Positions 29,430 to 39,406 of a DNA stretch of 64,000 bases are shown piece by piece; within the stretch, counting starts at the first letter, position 1; each line of letters opens with the position of its first letter. The notes under the pieces are model-generated. The model worked only from the letters and a program-made list of their open reading frames with translations, ran no database searches and was not told the origin of the DNA. The stretch lies in NCBI RefSeq assembly GCF_011074885.1, contig NC_054688.1, forward strand, positions 124,001 to 188,000, read 5' to 3'. Source of the DNA: Brettanomyces bruxellensis. Its lineage: Eukaryota; Ascomycota; Pichiomycetes; Pichiales; Pichiaceae. The position numbers and the translations under genes were made by a program.

Positions 29430-31711
29430 CTACGCTGCTATATAGCTAATTGCTATGCTATTGATAACTACATAATAGATACTACATCAACTATCATTAA
29501 CTATCATGAACTATTATTAACTATCATTACCTACTACCTACTATAACATACCTTGCATACTTAAACTCTCGCCGTAGCTACTTACGAATGGTTATTGATA
29601 GATGCGTACGGTTAGTAGCTGCATACTAGTAGTAATTATTCCCTAGCTACCGAATAACTACCTCGATGCGAACTGCCCACTACAAACTAAAGAACTACAT
29701 TAATAATGGTAGCCAAATAGTTACTTTTACCGGCTATTAAACTGCATGCTTAATAACAATTTACCAAGAACTACCTAATAACTGTATCCTATTACATAGT
29801 ACCTATTAAATGCTACCAAATTACTACCTTGATGCTACATGCTAACTGCTTTCTACCTACTAAATAACTAACAGCAAGTAGCCAAATAGTTACAGGTACC
29901 TATTTTCTATTAAACTGCCTACTAAATAACTCTATCAATCCTAATAACTGCATTCACTATCCAATAATACCAATAGCTACTTAACAATTACCTACTAATA
30001 CTGATTCACTACTAATTATCAAATTCACCAAATAGCTACTAAATAACTATATGCCTATACCTATCCACTAAACAACCGCCACAACTAAGTATTCATACGT
30101 TGTGTGGTTAAAATACCCGTTAATGGCTCTTCATAATAACTACATATGGTTTTATTGTTATCACCTACTGGCCACGCTAAAGCCACATTCTAAATAGCTA
30201 GATTTTAATTCGCACTTAGTAAACGATATTACTACGCACTTTCTGCTTTAATCAAAGTATCTCTTTATTTAATAACTAGCCAAGTACTAAGTAACTTCCA
30301 ACTAAATAAATAGCGACAGAGTAACCAATACATATTACTGCCCAAATAGCTATGTGCTTCTATTTTGAACTTACTACCAACTAATGCTTACACACTAATG
30401 GTTATCCACTAAACAGATACTTGGAATATTTGGGATATTCAGGATGTTGAATGTTCATTATATTTCTGTGGCAACATCTCTATGATACCTATTCAGAGTC
30501 TTGAAAGTTTCTTAACATACATTATTTACTCCAAAAACACTCTATTGTGCTAAGCCACAAGTGTTTGATCTACTAGTATCCAATTTAGTGAGCAATTACT
30601 CAACCACATGTACTCAATTTAGTTCCTCCAATAATTACTACTCCAAACCATCATATATTCGACAAGTATGACCAAATCCTCATATATTCTCATTAGTAAC
30701 CACTTTTAACTATTCCACATCCATTCTAGTTCATTTGGTTGACAACTTCTCTACACCCCATTTAACAGCCACCTCACTACGGAGAGTAAAGTCTTTGTTA
30801 TCAAATTTAGCATAGTTCTCGTTATTTATTGTTGTATATAGGTTTTGGTATAAACATGAAGAGATATCTTAGTTTTATTGCTTTCCTTTTCTGGAACACC
30901 GTAAACAATAGGGCTTGTTCTCTTAAAACTTCACTGCTCAATGCTTTTGTTGCTTTGACAAACAGACCTTAATATCAAACAACTTTAATATGCTAAACGA
31001 ATCCTTTATCCCTACTTCATGATATCTTCTGATGTCTAATTATTAACTACTCCAATCTAGATTAGCAAATCAACGACCAATTAAAAGACTACTTTATATT
31101 ACTCCATTACACTGGTCTCTTTCACTTCACTCATCAGTCAATGAATATTTCATATTTTTATCTGATCCATAACCAAGCATCTCTAGTTATTAAATCTCTT
31201 ATCTGCTGACTACCAATTCAGATCAATAAACCTCGACTATGCACAACATCTTAATTGTCATGACTTAAAGTAAAGACATACACATTTAGCTAGAAATTTA
31301 GACGGCCAAGTGTGCTACTTTTTCGTTTTTAGTAGAACTTGGTGCACAGTATCATATCTATGTGCTTATATATCTAACTACTACATTCGTTCCCATGCTC
31401 AAGAGATGCACTGCCCTGCCCATGCCAGAAATTCTCACTCAACACGTTCAAAGCCATTTTCAGCTATATCTTGTATCTCCCCTCTATGCATTGAAACCAC
31501 TCGATCAATCAGTTAGCGACATTTCACAAGGTGTCACATTAGAGCAAGCAGCAAACACTGATGCGACTACTATCATATTTTAATACCATAAAGTGCAAAC
31601 ACCCGGCCTACATCCAAAATACACCCATAGCCACCCAACAAAGTCCACATTAGAGAAATAAAAGTACAAATGCAACAATCCTATTATACACATCACATGT
31701 CAAGTCATCAC
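29430..31711. repeat. G-poor repeat-rich spacer downstream of GPI13
   Basis: About 2.3 kb without a supported gene. To about 30420 the plus strand is made of CTAACTATCATTA, ACTACCTACTA and TAACTACC words with very few G, the reverse complement of the word family found 5' of GPI13. The remainder is ordinary AT-rich sequence with only short frames. Confidence 0.65.
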
Positions 31712-33004
31712 TCATTCCAGATTGCCCAAAAACATGTGATCGTTCAACTCCTCAAACTCATTGGTTCCATTTCCATTATTCAAGTCGATGTCTTCCTCGC
31801 CACTCGTATAGAGATTGCCGAAATCGAACCCGGAACCACTTCCAGTGCCAAACAAGTCGTTTAGTGCATCTGGCTGGTCGTCATTCTGCACACTTGTGGC
31901 ACTGGCCTGCACTTGAGGTGGCACAGCCTTCCCTCCTGCATGCAATTGCTTTTCTGCCTCTTCTCTTGCATGTAATTGCTTCTCTGCTTCTTCTCTCGCA
32001 TGCAGTTGCTTCTCTGCCTCCTCCGCCTTTGCCTTTTCTCTCGCTTCTTGCTCTTTCCTCAACCTTTCCCTCCTTCTTTCTTCCTCTTCTCTCTTCTTCT
32101 TTTCTCTCTGTTCCTCCTCCTCCTTCTTTCTTCTTCTCTCTTTCTCTTCCTGCTGCTTCCTCAGCTCAACCTCCTTCACGAGCTTCTGCTTCACCGACTT
32201 GTACTCTGCATACGTCACACCTTTTCTCGTTGCACTGTATCTTTCGACGCTGTGCGTCCTCATCTTTACACCTATTTCGATCTTTCTTCCTGTTTTCGAA
32301 TGGAAATCGTCCAATATCTCCGAGTACAGCATCTTATACTCCGGAATCTTGCCCGGAGCGTACTTGGCATACAGCTTATGAAGCTGGTCCTGCACCTCTG
32401 TCTCCAATATGTATCTTCCGGATATCTTTTCATCCTTATCGGACTGATTTTCATCCTCCAGTTTCTTCACTTGCTCCTTTAGCGAGCTGTCAAGCACCCG
32501 CATTGCCTCAAGATCACCCACAAAGAAGTCTCCAAGCGCATTTTGTGCCACCCGCTTCTTTAGGTACTCGTGGGCCTGCTTTTCTGGAATTTTCGACGAG
32601 TCGAATATCTTTTCCTCAATCATGCTTCTCGGAAAAGAGCGTGGAGGCACGATTCTCGATGATGGAATTGCCTTAACGGTCAAGTTTTCAAGCATATCAC
32701 TACTAGACTTGAACTTCTGCATCGCATTAACCCGATAGAGATACATATCAACCTCATCATTGAGAAACTGTGCTTCCACCACTGATGGTGTTGGAATTGA
32801 TAAGTTGAAAAGTGGATGTCCAAACTGCTTCGTTTGCAAATTCTCGTAGTACCGTTGGAAATATTGCCCTGATGCAAGACCGTGTGCAGCAATTGCTTCT
32901 CTTTGTTGTGCTGCTCTTTGTCTTGCTTGCATATGCCTATGTTCTGCAGCTGTGTGATATTTTCCAACATGCAACTTGCTTCGCTTCTTTCTGTATGTTC
33001 CCAT
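31712..33004 (-). CDS. Uncharacterised coiled-coil protein with acidic C-terminus
   Basis: Not recognised. It has 430 residues. The basic N-terminus (MGTYRKKRSKLHVGKYH, then a Gln/Arg/Ala-rich helix) is followed by a globular-looking part (about 45-270). A long Glu/Lys/Arg coiled coil (about 275-350) contains a triplicated 10-residue unit of type EEAEKQLHAR. The tail is acidic and Gly/Asn-rich (DALNDLFGTG, SGEEDIDLNN), reminiscent of activation or adaptor-interaction segments. Composition suggests a nuclear protein but no family can be named. Its coding sequence on the plus strand shows as long CT-rich tracts. The ATG at 33004 is the first in frame. Confidence 0.65.
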   Translation of the reverse strand: MGTYRKKRSKLHVGKYHTAAEHRHMQARQRAAQQREAIAAHGLASGQYFQRYYENLQTKQFGHPLFNLSIPTPSVVEAQFLNDEVDMYLYRVNAMQKFKSSSDMLENLTVKAIPSSRIVPPRSFPRSMIEEKIFDSSKIPEKQAHEYLKKRVAQNALGDFFVGDLEAMRVLDSSLKEQVKKLEDENQSDKDEKISGRYILETEVQDQLHKLYAKYAPGKIPEYKMLYSEILDDFHSKTGRKIEIGVKMRTHSVERYSATRKGVTYAEYKSVKQKLVKEVELRKQQEEKERRRKKEEEEQREKKKREEEERRRERLRKEQEAREKAKAEEAEKQLHAREEAEKQLHAREEAEKQLHAGGKAVPPQVQASATSVQNDDQPDALNDLFGTGSGSGFDFGNLYTSGEEDIDLNNGNGTNEFEELNDHMFLGNLE

Positions 33005-35100
33005 CTTGCAATTTACTATTTATTGAAGTGGTTCAAAAAATTTGTTGTCTGTGTTTTCTTTTCTGTAAGTTTCACAAATGAACTTTATCGACTGATGGGT
33101 GTTGCTGTTTCACGGAGATAGAAGTGAAAGGTAGAATATGTGAATGAAAATAAAAATATGGCCAAGAGTAAAAACTAAAAATATCAGAGACATCGCGAAG
33201 GTGGAAGGTGCAAACTCATGGTCGTGTCGATGGGCGCGTCGATAGATGCGACTTTACCAGCGTAAGAAGCGAGTTGGTTCGCTTGGTAATTTATTTCTAC
33301 ATTAGCGGTATACTTCACTGAACATAACTTTAAACCCCCACTAAATATGGCCACAATTAATTTACACATTACCAAAATTGCCTTTATTCCTTAAATTGGT
33401 GCCTCAACTTCCGTTCTCACACCCTGACAGAATGTAAAGTATGCCAAACATACCTTTACGGTATTTATTTGCCCACACCCATACACCAGAAAGCATTTTG
33501 CATAAAATACGCATAAATTCATCGCTGGGGAACAAAAAGGCATTCGCCCAAATATGTCCCGGTTTAGCAAGCCGGATTGCCAAAAGAATGCGCGGACCCC
33601 TGAAAATGGCACAAGGAAAACAATACAGAAGAAAACATTAATTTGTTCTTAACATATGATTGTTCCTTTTTCCCTCCTTCTAAATGTGTTTGTAATACTC
33701 CGGATTTTTTTAAGCGTGTTTTTTTTCTCCCCTTTTTCCGGAAGGGTTCAGGGAGGACCAAAAGGAGTCAGAAAATAAAAGAGTCTTGGAAGGGATGCCA
33801 TAATTCATTTTGTCTTGTGACACGACATACTATTAGAATGTATTGGAGGATGAGATTAGTCAGGGTGCGCTAGTGAGGTCAGGGTGCGTGCGTGAGCAGT
33901 CGCAAATTGCGGATGGAGTAGGCGGCCGGCGCGCAAGCAGCAACAAGCACCCTGTGATAACTCCGCCGGTGTCCCAGTGATCCAATCAGGATGTTTGCAT
34001 GTAAGTATGCGTGGCGCTCAGAATAAGAAAATAGAAAGAAAAGTTTATTTGTTGGTGTGGATCCATAATCTAGAAGTGCTTTGTTTGGTTGCGTTTACAT
34101 AGTCACTCGTATTTTATTATACTTTTCGTAATGGGTCTTTGAAATAGTTCATTTAGAGCACATAGTGTAATGTACGCTTTATGATTAAATTAAATCTGCC
34201 CACCGGAACAATGCACACAAAGTTGTTATTCTTTATGATTCTATGGTTTCCTTGTTTGTTCTTTGAGCCAGATACAGTTGACTTTTTGCCGACCATTATT
34301 CATTTTTACATTGGTATTTCTAAATAAGGTATTGTGAATTATTTTATTCTTTGCGCAGTTAGCCATTGTGTTTAATTTTTATTCTCAGCTACTGTTTTGT
34401 TATTTCCCACGTACATGTGTTAATCTGATTTTTTTGTACTTTTTACTTTTTACTTTTTGTCTTTTTGTACTTTTCGTACTTTTTTTGCACTCTCTTTATT
34501 TTATTTTTTTATTTTTTTTATTTTTCCTGATTTTTCCAATTTTCGTTCTCTTCGGTGAAATCCATTTTCGACAGCCTCAGATTTTGCATTATCGAGTGTT
34601 ACGCTTAGTGAGAACCATATTGATTTGCAGGTATTGGCCAACCAATTATACGACAGGATTCTGGCTGCAGAGTTGATAGATATCTTGCATCTTTTGATTT
34701 GGCTGTTTGAGCCTGTGAAAGTGATAAAGAGAGCGAAAAATAGAGCAGATAAAGCTCATTGGATGATTCAGTAAGCAAGAGTATTTGAGGAGTAATTAGG
34801 TTGATACTTTGAGATAGACACGGAGAGAAGAGAAGAGACAATTAACTAAGGATAGCTGTAAGAGTCAGATCAAGAGATATTACCAGGAATTGAAATAGAT
34901 TCAGAGATTGTGATCTGAATAGAACTGAGCATAACCAAATAAGCACAAATCCACATAACCAATCACATAACAAACATATAACCAATCACATAACAAACAC
35001 ATAACAAATCACATAACAAACACAACATCACACAACATCACACAACATCACACAACATCACACAACATCACATAACATCACATACCAAATAAATACAAAC
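33005..35100. other. Intergenic region upstream of the TM9-like gene
   Basis: About 2.1 kb. Divergent promoters of the coiled-coil gene and the TM9-like gene probably lie at its ends. A small GC-rich island (33865-34020, with two TCAGGGTGCG copies) and a very T-rich tract (34430-34550) stand out. A 60-codon open stretch without ATG follows the T-rich tract (34556-34770). No gene is supported. Confidence 0.45.
34965..35090. repeat. Tandem ACATCACACA repeat in the leader of the TM9-like gene
   Basis: A G-free stretch with about six copies of a 10-bp ACATCACACA unit (last copies changed to ACATCACATA). It is preceded by longer AACCAATCACATAACAAAC-type copies. It ends about 10 bp before the ATG at 35101. 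Confidence 0.85.
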
Positions 35101-37179
35101 ATGGCCATCTTCAGAAGCTACCACCGCAAAGGCAAGCAGTTGCTGCTCGCATTGCCAGTGGTGTATTTATTAGTTGTGGCGGGTATCCGGCTGACAAGCA
35201 GCAATGACACACAGGAAGATCTGCCGAGACAGATCGCAATCGACACGTACAAAGGCCAGACGAGTTTCGAGCAGGGAGACGACGTTTTGATGCTAGGAAG
35301 CGCGTTGAAAGCAGTCGGGGGAGCCCAGGACAACGAGCTGTCGTTCCGGTGGTTCGACCACTACGACCCGCGGCTGAAGTTCGGGGACCAGGTGGCAGAT
35401 GTGGACGATAACAACGAGTTCGTGGACAAAAACAGCATTGCGTCGCACTTCATGATCCAGTCGCCCATATTGAAGCGGTCGATGTTCCAGGTGAAGTTCA
35501 ACGAGGAGATCCCGATCAAGGCACTCGACGCGGTGACATACTCACCGGGTGAGGCGCGTTTTATCGACACGCTCATCCGGAAAGGCTACGGATACACGTT
35601 TTTCCTGGATTCGCAACCTGTGCACTTCACAATCTCGACGGACGACCTCGAGAAGTACCAGGACACGCGTTTCCTCTTCTCGGACAACGTGCCGCTCGGA
35701 TTCGTCGACCGGTACAACCGGGCGGTGCTCTTCAACGCGTACCGGTTCGACATCTTCTACCGGCGGATGCCCGACAACCGTTTCAAGATTGTCATGGCAA
35801 CCGTGCACCCGTTGAGCATGACCGAGGCCCACCAGCGGGACGAGGGCTTCGACATCCGCGACTTTGTGTTTTTGTCCGAGAACCAGCCCACATCTGTGCA
35901 GTGGATGTACTCTGTGCGGTTCCACGCGGACGAGGATGCAAAAGTCGCCCAGTTCTCGCCGCGGATGGCCTTGGAGATGCCCCAGCTCGCCTACTACTAC
36001 CGCCGCTACCTGCTCACATGCCTGCTGGTGCTTTTGGCCGCCCCGGTGCTCGTCTACGTGCAGGTTGCCCGATTTTCGGCCATGCGGCGGCCTGAACCGG
36101 CCAATACCACGTTTTTCGCCCGCTGCCTCGCCTGGTTTCCCACCGCGGCCTCCGTGTGCTTCTTCGCCGGTTGCACCGCGGTCTTGTGGCTTGTTTCGCT
36201 CGCCACACTCCGCAGCAACTCCATCGCCTTCCCGGTGGTGTCTGCCGCACTTGCTGCCCCGCTCATGGGGCTCGTGTGCCTTTTTCTCCGGGCTAATTTC
36301 GCCCGACGGCTTGCTCTCCGCCTGCCCTTTACCCCCAGCACCCAGATGGTTGCACTTTCTGCCGCATTTGGCCTTTCTGTGGGCCTCGGATTCTTCGTTC
36401 TCGAGCTCATCACCCAGGACGTCCGCTTTTCGCAGCTCCTGTTTTTCCTCGTCGGGCTCTGCATGCTTGTCGTGTCCCCGGGTGCACTGTTGGGCAAGGT
36501 TCTGTACCTGAGGTGCGTGGGTGGAGGTAGAATGGACGAAAAGAAGCATGAGGAGGATTTGTTTGGTGCTGATATTTCGACATCCAACACAGCCTCTATT
36601 ACCATTGCATCACCATCATCTCCTTCATCTCCTTTATCTTCATCTTCATCCCCATCTCCTTCATCTTCATCTCCATCTCCCCCCTCTTCCCTCCTCAGAA
36701 AATCACCCGGTGCCCCCCTCCCCCGCATCCGCGCATTCCTTGCCGTTTTGTGCCAGCACGCTCTCTGCCTCGCCCCCCTATGGTACCCGGCCAGCGAGCT
36801 CTTCTTTGGTGCTGCATACTCCACCCAGTACAGCTTGCACCGATTTGCACTTCACGCACTCTTCGCACTGTTCTGCTTTGCCGTGCCTTACTACTTTTCC
36901 TCCAGAACGCTTCTCTCCCGGATCCCGGCCCCCTCATTCCTCATCTACGCCGTCATTTCTCTCGCCTTGTGTGACTTGGCCTTCTGGTCTCGTTTCTTTA
37001 AAGGCTTTGGTGTCTTCCATACCAAGGGAGGCTTGCTTTTCGTCCAGAAGGCATCCCAGCAGTTGTATCAGTGGTTCGACAAGTACGATTCGGCCTACTT
37101 TGTGTTCTTGCTGTCCACCTTTGCTGCTGCCAGTTACATTGCCATTTTTGCCGTCTTGGCCGTCTGCTTCTGTTTCTAG
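35101..37179 (+). CDS. Diverged TM9/EMP70 (nonaspanin) family membrane protein
   Basis: Nonaspanins sort membrane proteins in the Golgi/endosomes. The protein has 692 residues. A hydrophobic N-terminus (LLLALPVVYLLVVAGI) is signal-like. The lumenal domain follows the family plan: GEARFIDTLIRKGYGYTFFL, then PLGFVDRYNRAVLFNAYRFD and FKIVMATVHPLSM correspond to the LGFV, HFDI.IEYH and V.PxS blocks of Emp70, and TSVQWMYSVRFHADED to the YSVxW block. About nine hydrophobic segments follow from residue about 300. It lacks the lumenal Cys pair of Emp70 and has a Ser/Pro low-complexity loop (36590-36700). It is far more diverged than standard Emp70/Tmn2 and may be a Tmn3-like or novel paralogue. GC-rich, with a repeat leader and a pyrimidine-rich 3' flank. 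Confidence 0.75.
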   Translation: MAIFRSYHRKGKQLLLALPVVYLLVVAGIRLTSSNDTQEDLPRQIAIDTYKGQTSFEQGDDVLMLGSALKAVGGAQDNELSFRWFDHYDPRLKFGDQVADVDDNNEFVDKNSIASHFMIQSPILKRSMFQVKFNEEIPIKALDAVTYSPGEARFIDTLIRKGYGYTFFLDSQPVHFTISTDDLEKYQDTRFLFSDNVPLGFVDRYNRAVLFNAYRFDIFYRRMPDNRFKIVMATVHPLSMTEAHQRDEGFDIRDFVFLSENQPTSVQWMYSVRFHADEDAKVAQFSPRMALEMPQLAYYYRRYLLTCLLVLLAAPVLVYVQVARFSAMRRPEPANTTFFARCLAWFPTAASVCFFAGCTAVLWLVSLATLRSNSIAFPVVSAALAAPLMGLVCLFLRANFARRLALRLPFTPSTQMVALSAAFGLSVGLGFFVLELITQDVRFSQLLFFLVGLCMLVVSPGALLGKVLYLRCVGGGRMDEKKHEEDLFGADISTSNTASITIASPSSPSSPLSSSSSPSPSSSSPSPPSSLLRKSPGAPLPRIRAFLAVLCQHALCLAPLWYPASELFFGAAYSTQYSLHRFALHALFALFCFAVPYYFSSRTLLSRIPAPSFLIYAVISLALCDLAFWSRFFKGFGVFHTKGGLLFVQKASQQLYQWFDKYDSAYFVFLLSTFAAASYIAIFAVLAVCFCF

Positions 37180-39406
37180 CTGAGGTGATTGTTGTATATT
37201 TAGTGAGCTTTAATTACTGAATACAGATTCTTAATAATACCTGCCTGTAGATCACTCTTGCTAGCATTATACTCTTCAAATATATTCTTTCTTTTTGCTG
37301 ATTGTACTTACTCTTCTCTGCTTATTCTATTCACTCTTTTCTGCTTATTCTACTCACTCTTTCTCTACTTATCCTTTCTCCTGCTACTTTCCATCTGCTA
37401 CTCTTTATCCTCCTTACTTCAACACCTCATATTTCCTTCTCTTGCTTCTCTTTCGCTAGTCACTACGTTTCCCCTAGCATTCTTTTCCTTATTACTTTCA
37501 TATGTCTGTATTCACTGCATCCCGGTTGCAGTTATGTGGCTCATAATTTCATGTTTGCAGATCTGTAAATAGTAAACATATTTTTCGGCCATACTACCTA
37601 CCTACCAGCGCACATTCATTAAACACAATATTATGAACAGATGTTTAACGACAAAGTGACCGAATTTGGATGCACGATTCCAAGAGATGAATATTTCAAC
37701 AAACCAAATGAAATTTATGCAAGACGATTATTTATCAAGGAAATTGTCCCAAGTCAGTTATTGTATGCAAGAAAAGAATCCCTGCCATATCTAACCAGCA
37801 TTATCAACTATATTAGCTTTGAATACTATATTACTCTTGAACATCATAGCTGTTACTGTAATTTTACTTCTCTTGCTTCTTAATATTCCTCGTATTTCTT
37901 TAAAATGCGTACCTTTCTTGATGTTTGTATCATAAATATTGAGGAATTGTTTAGGTTTACTATTGGCAGCCACTTGTTTTGCTGGGTTGCAGACTTTAGG
38001 CACATAAGCACCGTATTTCCTTATTAAATGTTGATTCTCTGTACTTTGTTACAAATGCATTACTATACAGGTTGCTCTCAGCTTCATTTATTCATTGGTA
38101 TTATAACACATTCTATTCAGTTATGCTGGCGCAATGATCTGTACTCCTACTTATTCATTAGTTCTGTTATTATACAACCACATTGCTACCACTGTAGCAT
38201 TTAATTTCTTGTACGATAGTTTTTATAGGCTTACTATATTCGGTAATCTCTACTTCATAAGCTTCCATTACACTTCAGCACACTTTCTCAAGCACTTTCA
38301 TATTTACTTCCATGCATTGGCTTACCATCATATCCTTATTACTCTTCACAAGTCACGTTCATTAAAACACCATTGCAATAGATCTGTCGATAATATTCTA
38401 TATATAATTGATATGCCTCATTAGCCAAAAAAGCCTCACTCATAAGGATCAAAGTTATTCGAGCTAGTGCATTTTCCATTTTTTTGGTTGCTTATGTCTT
38501 CATAAGTTCTATTAAAAACACTCAATGTAGTAAACTTAAAACAGTCGGCGTCACACATAAAACTAAATAAATCTACATCGCACATCACCACCCATAATCT
38601 GAACCAGTGTTCTTCCAGAATGAGTTTCGTACTTAGTTCCATTTCATGGCTCTTACTCTGCTTTAGCTCAACTCTTGGTCATTTCATTAACTGATATATT
38701 CACTTTTCTCTGCAAACTCTGCTAGCTTACTTATTTTGCTCCACTTCACCGGTTATTATCCTAACAACTCTTTATCTACTTCCATTGACCTATCAATTAC
38801 GGTCTACTCCAGATGCTTCCAATTCATTGGTTTACATCATTGCTCCTCTTCATATCGTTCTACATTCTCAACTTCCTGCATTGCTTTACAATTCTCTTCG
38901 CTTATTCAACCTCCATACTATTAGCTTTATATCATTATTCTACTTCCTTTCTCTGCTTCCTGCATTGCTCTACTCTACATCTTTCACACCCACTTCCATT
39001 CGATTGGCTCATATCATTACTATACTCACCTTTTCTACACCTCTGACTTGCCAATTAGAGTCTATTTCATATACTATTACTATATTGCCATACATCACTC
39101 CATACCTTCCTATACTCCATCAGCTTGCCAATTGAAATATATTTCATATATTGTCATTGTACAACTTTATATTGTTCGACTTGCGTTGTTCTGCTTCCTG
39201 CATTGATTTACATTGCTCCATACCCTTTTCTACCTCATCGACTTACTAATTGCAGTATATTTCATATACTATTATTGTATTGCTTTATATTACTCTACTT
39301 CACCTTCTCTACCTCCCGCATTGCCATGCATCACTCCACTCTCACTCACCATTTACAGCCCATTTCGATACTATTACTGTATTACTCCCTGTCCCCACAC
39401 ACACAC
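37180..39406. repeat. Pyrimidine-rich degenerate repeat spacer
   Basis: About 2.2 kb between the convergent TM9-like and MNN4-like genes. The plus strand is C+T-rich and G-poor. Early part: TTCTGCTTATTCTACTCACTC-like words. From about 38990 a long unit recurs at roughly 80-120 bp spacing, each copy containing TGCCAATT or CTAATTG followed by TATTTCATATACTATTA (near 39047, 39127, 39245, with a decayed copy near 39360). CTTCCTGCATTG occurs three times (38869, 38952, 39192). No gene supported. Confidence 0.7.

Noticed and set aside
32020..32680. Pro/Leu/Ser-rich long frames on the plus strand over the coiled-coil gene
   Set aside because: They are the CT-rich complement of Glu/Lys/Arg codons in the minus-strand coiled coil.
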